Source: Arcobacter sp.
Lineage (GTDB): Bacteria > Campylobacterota > Campylobacteria > Campylobacterales > Arcobacteraceae
Length of the DNA: 64,000 nt
NCBI GenBank assembly: GCA_002869565.1
Contig: PKUJ01000012.1
Span: 68,572 to 132,571, forward strand
Reading direction: 5' to 3'
In this document: piece after piece, positions 46,455 to 55,812 of the stretch
How the letters are laid out: the number at the start of each line of letters is the position of its first letter
Numbering within the stretch: the first letter of the stretch is position 1
The notes under the pieces: generated by a model
What the model was told of the DNA's origin: nothing
Databases searched by the model: none
What the model saw: only the letters and a program-made list of their open reading frames with translations
Translations under genes and position numbers: made by a program

Positions 46455-46811
46455 ATGGATTTAGAAAACTTATCAAAAAATATAAAACTTACGACTGCAA
46501 GAAAAGCGATATTAGAGATTTTAATAAAATCTAATAAACCCTTATGTTATGAAGATATAAAAGACCAATTAGCTATGGATAAAGCTACTTTTTATAGAAA
46601 TATTACAAAATTTGAAGAAGAAGGAATAATTAATTCATTTGAATCAAATGATAAAAAGAGATATTTTGAAATACAAAAGACAAAACACTCACACTTCATC
46701 TGTAATGTATGCTCAAAAATTGAATGTATACATGAAAAACTTGATATTGATATCAAAGGCCATCAAATAGATAATATTATTATAAAGGGTATCTGCCCAA
46801 ATTGTTTATAA
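46455..46811 (+). CDS. Fur-family regulator, probably Zur
   Basis: A 118-residue Fur-superfamily repressor. The winged HTH (about 10-72) includes TTARKAILEILIKSNKPL and DKATFYRNITKFEEEGII. The metal part has HSHFICNVCSKIECIHE (CxxC, Cys and His ligands) and ends GICPNCL with a second CxxC, so a structural zinc site is present. It is shorter than typical Fur (about 140-150). It is divergent from znuA with two palindromes between them, so Zur is the best assignment. TATAAT lies 5 nt before the ATG with no ribosome site, pointing to a leaderless transcript. Confidence 0.8.
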   Translation: MDLENLSKNIKLTTARKAILEILIKSNKPLCYEDIKDQLAMDKATFYRNITKFEEEGIINSFESNDKKRYFEIQKTKHSHFICNVCSKIECIHEKLDIDIKGHQIDNIIIKGICPNCL

Positions 46812-46826
46812 AAAAGGAATTTTATA

Positions 46827-48116
46827 ATGATAAAACCATTGATTAACCCACTAATTACTCTTAACAAATTTATCAATAAAGAAGCACTAAGTGGTATATT
46901 ACTTTTCATTGCAACTGTTGCTGCAGTAATTGTTGCCAACTCAAGTTTAGGTCAAGCATACTATGACCTTTGGCACATGCCATTTGGTATTAATATAGGA
47001 GAACTAAAAGTTTCAATGTCTTTAACCTATTGGATAGATGATGGCCTTATGGCCCTATTTTTTCTAATGGTTGGACTTGAGATTAAAAGAGAAATGCTAA
47101 TTGGTGAACTTTCGTCTGTTGCAAAAGCTTCCTTTCCAATAGTTGCTGCAATAGGAGGAATGCTTATTCCTGCACTTATTTATGTTGCATTAAATCCATC
47201 AAACCCATTTGGATTTGGTATTCCAATGGCTACAGATATTGCTTTTGCGCTTGGAATTCTGATGCTTTTAGGAACAAGAGTTAATCCAGCTCTAAAACTA
47301 TTCTTAGTTGCCCTTGCTGTTGTTGATGATTTAGGTGCTGTTTTAGTTGTTGCTACAGTATATACAAGTGAAATTCATAGTGAATATTTTTTACATGCAG
47401 GAGTTATTTATGCACTAATTTGGGCTTTAAACTTCAAAGGTGTTACAAAACTTTTACCATATCTTATTTTAGGTATTGCACTTTGGATTTATATTCATGC
47501 AATTGGTATTCATGCAACTATTGCAGGTGTTTTATTAGCTTTTGCAATTCCAATTAAATCAAAAATTGATGAACAAAATTTCATAAAAGAGACAAAAAAC
47601 AATGTAGATGAATTTGAAAAACATATAGATGAAATTCCTATGTTAAATCATCATCAAATAGATTCTCTTGAAAACATTGCATATAACTATGACAAAGTAC
47701 AAAATCCATTAGTAAGATTAGAGCATGATCTTCATGGCTTATCAGCATTTTTTATCATGCCACTTTTTGCTTTTTCAAATGCTGGAGTTTTAATTGATTT
47801 TTCAACAGTTAGTGCAAATCTTATGATAGTACTAGGTGTAGTATTTGGACTTGTGATTGGTAAACCTATTGGTATTTTTGGATTTACTTATTTAGCAAGT
47901 AAATTAAATATTATAAAAAAACCTGACAATATCTCTTGGGCTGAAGTAGTTGCGGTTGGATTTTTAGGGGGTATTGGATTTACTATGTCTATCTTTATCA
48001 CTCATTTAGCTTTCTTAGATGAAAGTATAATTGCTGCTGTAAAACTTGGAGTTTTTGCTGCTTCATTTATTGCTGCTGTTATTGGAGTTATATTGATTTT
48101 AAGAGTTAAAAAATGA
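46827..48116 (+). CDS. nhaA: NhaA Na+/H+ antiporter
   Basis: A 429-residue antiporter that exchanges cytoplasmic Na+ (or Li+) for external H+, controlling pH and salt tolerance. It has 12 membrane helices. The signature VVDDLGAVLVVATVYTSE contains the two catalytic Asp residues, and GIPMATDIAFALGILMLLG and GGIGFTMSIFITHLAF are also conserved. It carries an extra cytoplasmic loop of about 60 residues after helix 8 (about 250-305). AAAAAGGAA precedes the ATG. It starts 15 nt after the Fur-family gene, but a functional connection is not evident. Confidence 0.93.
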   Translation: MIKPLINPLITLNKFINKEALSGILLFIATVAAVIVANSSLGQAYYDLWHMPFGINIGELKVSMSLTYWIDDGLMALFFLMVGLEIKREMLIGELSSVAKASFPIVAAIGGMLIPALIYVALNPSNPFGFGIPMATDIAFALGILMLLGTRVNPALKLFLVALAVVDDLGAVLVVATVYTSEIHSEYFLHAGVIYALIWALNFKGVTKLLPYLILGIALWIYIHAIGIHATIAGVLLAFAIPIKSKIDEQNFIKETKNNVDEFEKHIDEIPMLNHHQIDSLENIAYNYDKVQNPLVRLEHDLHGLSAFFIMPLFAFSNAGVLIDFSTVSANLMIVLGVVFGLVIGKPIGIFGFTYLASKLNIIKKPDNISWAEVVAVGFLGGIGFTMSIFITHLAFLDESIIAAVKLGVFAASFIAAVIGVILILRVKK

Positions 48117-48182
48117 TGTTGATAATTAATACTAATTTAACATTAGATAAATATAATTTTAAAATTTAAAAAGGTTTCCAAA

Positions 48183-48650
48183 ATGAAAAAATTTATTTTA
48201 GCTCTACTTATATCAACTTTATCACTTTTAGCATCTCAAATTGAGATAAAAGATGCTTATGTAAGAGCTACACCACCTAATCTTCCAAACTCTGCTGCAT
48301 TTATGAAAGTGGTTAATCACTCAGATAAAGATATAGCTATAATAAAAGCTAGATCAACTATATCTAAAACTGTAGAATTACATACTCACGATATGAGCGA
48401 TGGAATTATGAAAATGTACCAAGTACCTGAAATCATTATTCCTGCAAAGGGAGAAACTCTCCTTCAACCTAGTGGTTTTCATATTATGATAATTGGATTA
48501 AATCAAGCTTTAAAAGAAGGTGAAAAAGTAAAATTAGAAATTAATTTTTCAAATGGTGAATCAAAAATTATTGAAGCACCGATAAAATCAGTTATGGATG
48601 GTATGATGAATAAAATGGATCATTCAAAACATATGAAACATAAACAATAA
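48183..48650 (+). CDS. PCu(A)C-family periplasmic copper chaperone
   Basis: A 155-residue copper chaperone that supplies Cu(I) for the CuA or CuB centre of haem-copper oxidase. The signal peptide covers about 1-17. The binding motif is present as the His of VELHTHDMSDGIMKMYQV and the later GFHIMIIGL, i.e. H(M)X10MX21HXM-like spacing. The C-terminal tail is Met/His rich (MDGMMNKMDHSKHMKHKQ) and may bind extra copper. It is followed by a membrane protein and a SCO protein, a common oxidase-assembly set. Confidence 0.86.
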   Translation: MKKFILALLISTLSLLASQIEIKDAYVRATPPNLPNSAAFMKVVNHSDKDIAIIKARSTISKTVELHTHDMSDGIMKMYQVPEIIIPAKGETLLQPSGFHIMIIGLNQALKEGEKVKLEINFSNGESKIIEAPIKSVMDGMMNKMDHSKHMKHKQ

Positions 48651-48658
48651 TTATATCG

Positions 48659-49150
48659 ATGCCTAATGAAAATATAAAACCTACAATCTTAAATACAGTT
48701 CTTCCTCTTGGAATAATTGTATTGATTGTAGGAGGATATTTTTTAATAGATTTTAATGGAATCTATCAATCCTTTAAAGACAAAGCAGAATTTATTTCCC
48801 AAAATGAAAGATGTGATTTACATAAAGAAGAGTGTCAAATTACAATCCAAGATGGAACTACATTTTTACTCTCTATTACGCCAAAAGAAATCCCTCTAAT
48901 GAAACCTCTTACATTTAGTATTAAAAGTAATCAAAAAAATCTCAAAAATTTAAAACTTGATATTTATAGTACAAATATGTTTATGGGAGAATTTAATCTA
49001 GATCTTAAAAATTTAGGCAAAGGTTATTATGAAGCGACAGGAGTTCTTCCTACTTGCCCAACGGGAGATATGCAATGGAATGCAGAAATTCGGGTAAAAA
49101 AAGCCAATGAAACAATTGGCGCAAAATTCAAATTCAAAACGGATATATAA
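48659..49150 (+). CDS. Membrane-anchored periplasmic protein, YtkA/FixH-like fold (putative)
   Basis: A 163-residue protein with one N-terminal membrane helix (about 13-33) and a periplasmic beta-rich domain. A Cys pair (NERCDLHKEECQI, about 52-58), NMFMGEFNL, and GVLPTCPTGDMQWNAEIRV are visible. The pattern M-x-G, then Y-E-A-T-G, then G-x-M-x-W resembles YtkA/FixH-type domains found near oxidase genes, but the match is by eye only. Its position between the PCu(A)C and SCO genes, with 0-8 nt gaps, supports a role in copper delivery. Confidence 0.6.
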   Translation: MPNENIKPTILNTVLPLGIIVLIVGGYFLIDFNGIYQSFKDKAEFISQNERCDLHKEECQITIQDGTTFLLSITPKEIPLMKPLTFSIKSNQKNLKNLKLDIYSTNMFMGEFNLDLKNLGKGYYEATGVLPTCPTGDMQWNAEIRVKKANETIGAKFKFKTDI

Positions 49151-49723
49151 ATGAAAATCTTTTTTAATATTATGCTTTCAGTGATTTTCGCTCTTGTGGT
49201 AATTATTATTGCAAAACCTTTTTTAAATGATTATAAAGAAAAAACTAGATACGACTTTACAGTTTCAACTATTGATGGAGAGATTAAAAAAGATGATTTT
49301 GAAGGTAAAGTATTAGCAATCTATTTTGGATATACCTTTTGCCCTGATGTCTGCCCTACAACACTAAGTTCCCTAGCCCAAGCACTTAAAAGTATTGATA
49401 AAGAAAAAGTAAAAGATTTCAAAGGTCTTTTTATTAGTGTTGACCCAGATAGAGATACTTTGAAAAATTTAAAAGAGTATGCACAATATTTTCATACAAA
49501 TTTTATAGGAGCAACATCAAATAAAGAAAATCTTGATGATATTGTAAAACGATATAAAAGTTATTATAAAAAAGTTGAACTAAAAGATTCAGCTATGGAC
49601 TACTCTGTTTCTCATACTTCTTATATCTATTTATTTGATAAAAATGGTAAACTTTTTAAACGAATAGATCATTTTTTTGACCCTTCAAAAATAAAAGAGG
49701 ATTTAGAGATGGTATTAAAATAG
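49151..49723 (+). CDS. SCO1/SenC-family copper/thioredoxin-like protein
   Basis: A 190-residue membrane-anchored SCO protein needed for CuA-site assembly or redox protection of cytochrome oxidase. An N-terminal membrane helix (about 5-22) precedes a thioredoxin fold with the CxxxC motif in YTFCPDVCPTT (about 66-76) and the copper-ligand His in YSVSHTSYIYLF (about 158). All key residues are intact. It begins at the base after the previous stop codon and completes the three-gene oxidase-assembly cluster. Confidence 0.88.
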   Translation: MKIFFNIMLSVIFALVVIIIAKPFLNDYKEKTRYDFTVSTIDGEIKKDDFEGKVLAIYFGYTFCPDVCPTTLSSLAQALKSIDKEKVKDFKGLFISVDPDRDTLKNLKEYAQYFHTNFIGATSNKENLDDIVKRYKSYYKKVELKDSAMDYSVSHTSYIYLFDKNGKLFKRIDHFFDPSKIKEDLEMVLK

Positions 49724-49768
49724 CAATTTTATTCTATTTTTACACCTCTTATTTTGATATAATATAAT

Positions 49769-50560
49769 ATGTCACCATTATTAAATAACATACTATTTGA
49801 AAATGTAAGTTTTTCAAATGAAGATTTTACTAAACATTACCATGACACTTATACTATAGGATTGACATATAAAGGTGTTCTAAGATCATATAATGCAAAT
49901 CAAAGTTATGATTCATATGAGTACTCAATTCGTATAAATAATCCAGGAGAAGTACACGCAGGAAAATCACAAGAGTGGTCTCATGTAAATTTCTATCCAA
50001 CTACTGAAATGATGTCAAACTTATATGAACAAATTTTTGGAGAGAGTAAAATACCCTATTTTCAAAGACATATTGTCGAAAATAAAATACTATTTTTAAA
50101 ACTACACCACTTTTTTGATAGCTATTTTAAACACGAAGATGAAATCTTAGTTGAAACAAATCTAATTGATGCCCTATCAAATTTGATATTAACATCAGTT
50201 ATTTATACGAAAAATCATGAGAATATTTTTGAAGATAAAAGAATTATCAAAAATACCTATGAATTTATAAATGATTCTATTGATACAAACTTTACCTTAG
50301 ACTCCTTAGCTACTAATGTAAATCTAAGTAAATATCATTTTTTGAGACTATTTAAAAAAGAGTTTGGACTAACACCTCATGCATTTATTGTAAATGAAAG
50401 ATTAAACCGAGCTAATAGACTTATTCAAAATGGTCTTACCATAAGTGAAGCAAGTATAGAGGTGGGATTTAATGACCAATCACATTTTTCAAGAAATTTT
50501 AAAAAATATTTTGGGTATACTCCTTCCTATTTACAAAAGAATAGCAATATTATTCTATAA
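49769..50560 (+). CDS. AraC-family transcriptional regulator
   Basis: A 263-residue regulator. The N-terminal cupin-like sensor domain (about 1-150, DFTKHYHDTYTIGL...) is followed by two HTH units (about 170-263) with SLATNVNLSKYHFLRLFKKE and IGFNDQSHFSRNFKKYFGYTP-like sequence (VGFNDQSHFSRNFKK), typical of AraC/XylS. It stands before two exporter genes and probably controls them; such sets are common for amino-acid exporters. TATAAT (49758-49763) is 5 nt before the ATG and there is no ribosome site, so a leaderless transcript is likely. Confidence 0.85.
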   Translation: MSPLLNNILFENVSFSNEDFTKHYHDTYTIGLTYKGVLRSYNANQSYDSYEYSIRINNPGEVHAGKSQEWSHVNFYPTTEMMSNLYEQIFGESKIPYFQRHIVENKILFLKLHHFFDSYFKHEDEILVETNLIDALSNLILTSVIYTKNHENIFEDKRIIKNTYEFINDSIDTNFTLDSLATNVNLSKYHFLRLFKKEFGLTPHAFIVNERLNRANRLIQNGLTISEASIEVGFNDQSHFSRNFKKYFGYTPSYLQKNSNIIL

Positions 50561-50612
50561 CTATTTTTTACTTTAAACTATACTTCTAATAAAATTAGAA
50601 AAAAGATTAATT

Positions 50613-51536
50613 ATGACTTCAACAAACAAAAATATTTTTTATTTTCTTATGATTCTAGCTATGGCTGGATGGGGAGCATCTTGGGTTAATGCTAAAGTTC
50701 TTAGCTCGTATATGACTGAATATGAACTTATCTTTTTTAGAAATATCTTTACACTTATTACACTTGGACCAGTTATATTAATAAGTAAAAAATACTTTTA
50801 TATAAATAAACGAAGTCTTATTTTAGCCCTTGTCGCCTCAGTAGTAATGATAGCTTATATGAAATGCTATTTTTTAGGAACAAAATTTGGTACAGCCTCA
50901 CTAGGTGGAGCTCTTGTAACTACACTTATTCCTATAAATACATTTTTAATTATGGCAATATTTTTTGGAAAAAAGATTTTAAGAAAAGATACTTTTGCAC
51001 TAGGACTTGGAGCAATAGGTATTTTAACTATGTTAAATGTTTGGACTTTTTCTAGTGAACAAATATTTTCAATACAAAATATGTACTTCTTAGGTGCTTC
51101 AATTTTATGGCCTACGCTTACAATTGTTAGTTCTAAAATCACAAAAACCTCTCCTATGGTTTTTACTTTCTATATGTATGTTATTACAACCATAATGGTA
51201 AGTATATTTTTTGTTGATTTTAAATCAATAGATTATAATAGTTATGATTCTATTTTTTGGATAAATATTTTAAGTCTTGCAGTAATTTCTACAACTTTTG
51301 CAACTACTGTTTATTTTATTGGAATAGAAAAATTAGGTACAAATGAAGTTAGCTCTTTCATATTTTTAGTTCCTTTTTTCGCTATAATTTTAAGCATTAT
51401 ATTTTTGGGTGAAAAAATAAGTCCTTCAATCATAATTGGCACGATATTGACTATAATTGCAGTTAAAACATTAAACAATATAAAAATATTTAACAGAAAA
51501 AAGATAAAAAAAGAATTCAGTGAACAGCAAAACTAA
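50613..51536 (+). CDS. EamA-family (DMT) transporter
   Basis: A 307-residue exporter of the drug/metabolite superfamily with ten membrane helices in two EamA repeats. The first begins MAGWGASWVNAKVLSSYMTEYELIFFR; the second ends FLGEKISPSIIIGTILTI. A short Lys/Arg-rich cytoplasmic tail (FNRKKIKKEFSEQQN) follows. Members export amino acids or other metabolites. It overlaps the APC permease gene by 17 nt, and both follow the AraC regulator. Confidence 0.82.
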   Translation: MTSTNKNIFYFLMILAMAGWGASWVNAKVLSSYMTEYELIFFRNIFTLITLGPVILISKKYFYINKRSLILALVASVVMIAYMKCYFLGTKFGTASLGGALVTTLIPINTFLIMAIFFGKKILRKDTFALGLGAIGILTMLNVWTFSSEQIFSIQNMYFLGASILWPTLTIVSSKITKTSPMVFTFYMYVITTIMVSIFFVDFKSIDYNSYDSIFWINILSLAVISTTFATTVYFIGIEKLGTNEVSSFIFLVPFFAIILSIIFLGEKISPSIIIGTILTIIAVKTLNNIKIFNRKKIKKEFSEQQN

Positions 51537-52716
51537 AAAATTAAATACTTTTACACTGTCAGGACTTATCATTGGACCTATTTTAGGTTCAGGACTTATA
51601 CTTCTTCCTCCGCTTTTATACAATATGGTTGGGAACTTTTCTTTAATAGTTTGGGCTATTATTTTAAGTCTTGGATTTATCTTTGCACTTATTTTTGGTC
51701 GCCTTGCTATACTTTATCCAGGAGATGGAGGAGTAAGTCTTGCAACAAAAGAAGCAATGGGTAAAAAGTATCAACTCCTAACCTCTTTTTACCTCATCTG
51801 CGCAGTATTTTTTGGTCCTGTTGCAGTATTAATAATCGCTGCTCAATTTATCCAAGAGTATTTCCCTAGCACCTCTTTAGAACTTTTAGCTTTTTATATT
51901 TATATCTTAACTTATATCTTACTACTTACTAAGATAGACTTCATAGGAAAACTAATGTTAATAGTAAGTTCAGCTATTACACTTATATTTTTTCTTTCAA
52001 GTATAAACATACTACTAGATGTAAATGAATTTATATTTTCAATACCAAGCATTTCTTTAAAAGAGTTTGGATATTCCCTAATCCTAGCATTTTGGGCAAT
52101 AGTTGGATGGGAAGTAATAGGTAACTATTCCCAAGAAGTTAAAGAGACTAAAACACTTACAAATGCAGTTAAGATATCCGCTATTATCATCTCACTTGTT
52201 TATATACTAACTACACTTGCCATATGTTTTGGAGAGTTTCCAAAAACTGATGAATTTAAATTAGTATGGCTGATAGAACCTATTTTTGGGAAAAGCTCAG
52301 ATATAATTATGGCAAGTGTTTCAATGATACTTTGTGTTGGTACCTTAATTTTATTTGTTGGTGGAGTTTCAAGACTTATATCATCTTTAAAGTTAGTCAC
52401 ATACACAAGTAAACACATGCAAAATGGTACACCAATTGGGGCTTTAAACTTTTTATCACTTATTTATACAACTACTCTGTTTTTAGTATATTTCAAATAC
52501 CTGAGTTTAGATAATCTTGTAGCTTTTGCAGATGGATTTTTTATAGCAAATGCAATTATTGGATTAATTACCGCAATAATACTTTTTGAAAAAGGTTTTT
52601 TAAAAAAATGTTCTGTGTTATTATCTATACTATTTTTTTGTATTTTGCTATTTTCAAACATTTTTATTTTATGTACAGTCCTTGGTTTATTTTTATTTAC
52701 ATATTTAAAAAAGTAA
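51520..52716 (+). CDS. APC-family amino-acid permease/exporter (YjeH-like)
   Basis: A 398-residue transporter with about 12 membrane helices. The start LSGLIIGPILGSGLILLPP corresponds to the unwound TM1 substrate site (G-x-G-S-G) of APC proteins, and FWAIVGWEVIGNYSQEVKE to TM6. It resembles YjeH, a methionine and branched-chain amino acid exporter. The start is GTG at 51520, inside the preceding gene. With the neighbouring EamA protein and AraC regulator it probably forms an amino-acid efflux unit. Confidence 0.78.
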   Translation: MNSKTKKLNTFTLSGLIIGPILGSGLILLPPLLYNMVGNFSLIVWAIILSLGFIFALIFGRLAILYPGDGGVSLATKEAMGKKYQLLTSFYLICAVFFGPVAVLIIAAQFIQEYFPSTSLELLAFYIYILTYILLLTKIDFIGKLMLIVSSAITLIFFLSSINILLDVNEFIFSIPSISLKEFGYSLILAFWAIVGWEVIGNYSQEVKETKTLTNAVKISAIIISLVYILTTLAICFGEFPKTDEFKLVWLIEPIFGKSSDIIMASVSMILCVGTLILFVGGVSRLISSLKLVTYTSKHMQNGTPIGALNFLSLIYTTTLFLVYFKYLSLDNLVAFADGFFIANAIIGLITAIILFEKGFLKKCSVLLSILFFCILLFSNIFILCTVLGLFLFTYLKK

Positions 52717-52760
52717 TAAATAATTAGCTACATCAATACCTACAAATATTATTCTTCCCC

Positions 52761-55700
52761 CTAATTTATCCTTTCCACATTGAAAAATATTGCATAAAAT
52801 ACAGGTATAAGTATCATAGTTAAAATAGTCGCAACAATTAAACCAAAAATAATCACTACGGCCATAGAAGCGAAGAATGGATCGCTTACAAGAGGGATCA
52901 TTCCTAATGCAGTAGTAAGCGCTGCCATTGATACTGCTCTTAACCTACTTAATCCAGAGTTATAAATTGCATTATTTAGAGGTATTTTATTTGCCTCATT
53001 TTCTAAAGTAATCTCATCAATTAATACAATAGCATTTTTAATAAGCATACCTGAGAGACTCAAAAATCCAAGTAAAGACATAAAACCAAAAGGTAAATCC
53101 ATAATTAAAAGACCTAATACTACACCAATTAAAGCAAAAGGAACTGCAAGCCATATAACTAGTGTTTTTTTAATAGAATTAAATAAGCCAATTATAATTA
53201 AAACCATAATAATAAAAAAAAGTGGAAGAGATTTAATAATTGGCTTTTGCGCATCTTTTGAACTTTTATATTGTCCATGCCATTGAACATAATATCCATC
53301 TTCAAAATTAATATTTTCAATTTTTCCTTTTATATCAAAAAGTAAATCATTTGCTAGTTTACCAGCAACTGGTTCAGAATGAATAGTAATAGCTCTTTTT
53401 CTATTATATTTATAAACAATATCATCTTCAAAAACTGTCTCATATGAAGTAATTAACTGCTTTAAAGGAATCATTTTTTTTGCCACATTAGAAAAGATTT
53501 GAATATTTTCAATATTTTTAATATCTCCTCTTTCACTTTCTGGTGATCTTAAAATAATAGGTAAAAGTTCTGTTCCATCTCGATAAATACCTACATTTCT
53601 ACCTTGAAAGGTATCTAAAATAGCTTCGGCAATTGAGTCTTTTGTAATTCCGTTTAAATTAGCTTTTTCATAAGAAATTATTGGTTTTAAAACTTTCACT
53701 CTATTTCGCCAATCACTTCTTACCCCTTTTGAATAAGGTGATTCATCTATTATTTTATAAACTTCTTCTTCATATTTTCTTAATTTATTTAAGTCTTTAC
53801 CAAATATTTTAGCTTGAACTTTTCCTCCTTCGCCTGGCCCCAAAATAAACTTTTTACCATATACATTTATATCAGGATATTTAGCTTTACTTAAAGTCTC
53901 AATATCATTAATAATTCTATCAGACTCTTTATAATCTTTCACATCAATTAACATTTGACCAAAGGCAGAATTCGGACGTTCGGGGTCATAAGTAAGAAGA
54001 AATCTTAAACTTCCTTTTCCTATAAAGGTAGAGATATGTTCTACCCCTTTTATTTTGAGTATTTCTTTATTTAATTCATCTAAATATCTATTAGTTATTT
54101 TGATATTTGTTCCTTGGGGTAAAAAATAATCAACGATAATTTGAGGTCGTGAAGAATCAGGGAAAAAACTCTGTTTTACATATTTAAAACTCACTAGAGA
54201 AGATACAAAAACAATAAGAGATATCACTATTACTATAATCCTATGATTAATTGCGAATTTTAAAACTGCACCATATGCTTTATAAAGTATAGAATTATAT
54301 TCCTCCTTTTGAATCTTTTCTTCATTTTTTTTCTTCTTATTAGGTTTTAATAACTGCACAGCTAAAATTGGAGTTAAAGTCATAGCTGTTACCCAAGATA
54401 ATCCTAAAGAGATCATGACCACTAGAAACAAAGACCTTGTAAACTCTCCTGTTGAATCTTCGGATAAACCAATTGAACCAAAAGCTAAAATGGCTACAAT
54501 AGTTGCTGCTAAAAGTGGCCAAGCAGTTTGTTTTACAACTTCAGAAGAAGCATCTTTTGAGTCCATTCCTCTATTTATACGAACTAGAATTCCATCAACT
54601 ACTACTATTGCATTATCAACTAGCATACCAAGAGCAATAATTAAAGCTCCCAAAGAGACCCTCTCAAGCATAACACCCAATGTTGACATAAATATAAAAG
54701 TTGCAATAATAGTTACTAATAAAACAGATCCTATAATAAGACCACTTCTAAGCCCCATAAAAAGAAGTAATACTATAATTACAATAGCTATTGCTTCAAT
54801 AAGATTAATAATAAAAGAGTTAATAGCAAGCTCTACATCATTTGCTTGATTAGAGATGGTTCCTATTTTTATTCCAAGAGGTTTTTGGGATTTAAATTCT
54901 TCTAATTTTTCATTTATTAATTTCCCCATTTTTACAACATTTCCACCTTTTATTGTAGAAATTCCAATTGCAATAGAGTTATGCCCATCATATTTTAAAA
55001 TCTCGCTACTAGGCTCTTCATAAGTATCTTTTATCTTTGCAATATCTTTTAAAAAAATTTGTGACTTACTAGAATTCCCTTTTATAACAATATTTTCTAA
55101 CTCTTTTATACTATTAAAACCATCTGCTTTTACTCTAACAAACTCTGTTCCAATATTTACTTTTCCAAAATTTGGAATAAGATTTTTCAAATATAATTCT
55201 TGGATAATTTGATTTTTTGTAATGCCAAGTCTTGCTAGTTTATCTTTATTTATTTCAACAATAATAGCTCTTTGTTGTTCTCCAAAAGTATCAACCTTTC
55301 CAACGCCATCAACTAAAATAAGTTCTTTTTTTAAGAAATCAACATAATCTTTTAGTTCTTCATAAGTATATTCATCTCCATAAATTGATAGCATAATTCC
55401 ATAAACATCTCCAAAATCATCTTTTATATATGGAGTTCCTACTCTTGGAGGTAAATAAGTTTCAGCAATTTTTTTTCTAAGTTCATCCCAAATTTGTAGA
55501 AGTTCTTTTGATTTATACTTATCTTTCATTCTAACTATAATAAAAGATTGTCCGGCACTATTTTTTGTAATTATTCTTTTTACATATGGTAGAGTTTGAA
55601 TAGTTTCTTCTATTCTATTAGATACTTCTTTTTCAACTTCAACAGCTGTTGCCCCGGGATAATTTGTAATTATAAGTGCATCTTTAATAGTAAATTCAGG

Positions 55701-55811
55701 GTCTTGAAGTTTTCCCATTTTATCATAAACAATTAATCCATATGCAACACTAAGTATTGTAAGGACATAAATTAAAAGTTTATTTTTTAGGCTAAATTTA
55801 GCAAAATCCAT
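52761..55811 (-). CDS. RND efflux pump, inner-membrane subunit (second system)
   Basis: A 1016-residue RND transporter with 12 membrane helices and two periplasmic loops. TM4 has GMLVDNAIVVVDG, with one Asp kept and the second replaced by Asn as in many VexF-like pumps; TM10 has GMLIKNAIVLIDE with Lys and Asp. The N-terminus (MDFAKFSLKNKLLIYVLTI) differs from AcrB, marking a different subfamily from the pump at 28650. The adaptor gene lies 1 nt upstream. The operon has no channel gene, so it must share a TolC-type protein, perhaps that at 32893. Confidence 0.9.
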   Translation of the reverse strand: MDFAKFSLKNKLLIYVLTILSVAYGLIVYDKMGKLQDPEFTIKDALIITNYPGATAVEVEKEVSNRIEETIQTLPYVKRIITKNSAGQSFIIVRMKDKYKSKELLQIWDELRKKIAETYLPPRVGTPYIKDDFGDVYGIMLSIYGDEYTYEELKDYVDFLKKELILVDGVGKVDTFGEQQRAIIVEINKDKLARLGITKNQIIQELYLKNLIPNFGKVNIGTEFVRVKADGFNSIKELENIVIKGNSSKSQIFLKDIAKIKDTYEEPSSEILKYDGHNSIAIGISTIKGGNVVKMGKLINEKLEEFKSQKPLGIKIGTISNQANDVELAINSFIINLIEAIAIVIIVLLLFMGLRSGLIIGSVLLVTIIATFIFMSTLGVMLERVSLGALIIALGMLVDNAIVVVDGILVRINRGMDSKDASSEVVKQTAWPLLAATIVAILAFGSIGLSEDSTGEFTRSLFLVVMISLGLSWVTAMTLTPILAVQLLKPNKKKKNEEKIQKEEYNSILYKAYGAVLKFAINHRIIVIVISLIVFVSSLVSFKYVKQSFFPDSSRPQIIVDYFLPQGTNIKITNRYLDELNKEILKIKGVEHISTFIGKGSLRFLLTYDPERPNSAFGQMLIDVKDYKESDRIINDIETLSKAKYPDINVYGKKFILGPGEGGKVQAKIFGKDLNKLRKYEEEVYKIIDESPYSKGVRSDWRNRVKVLKPIISYEKANLNGITKDSIAEAILDTFQGRNVGIYRDGTELLPIILRSPESERGDIKNIENIQIFSNVAKKMIPLKQLITSYETVFEDDIVYKYNRKRAITIHSEPVAGKLANDLLFDIKGKIENINFEDGYYVQWHGQYKSSKDAQKPIIKSLPLFFIIMVLIIIGLFNSIKKTLVIWLAVPFALIGVVLGLLIMDLPFGFMSLLGFLSLSGMLIKNAIVLIDEITLENEANKIPLNNAIYNSGLSRLRAVSMAALTTALGMIPLVSDPFFASMAVVIIFGLIVATILTMILIPVFYAIFFNVERIN

Positions 55812-55812
55812 T

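Noticed and set aside
54415..54849. Open frame of 144 codons opposite the second RND pump gene
   Set aside because: It shadows conserved pump sequence; the amino-acid make-up (Thr, Ile, Ser repeats) is that of reversed membrane-helix codons.
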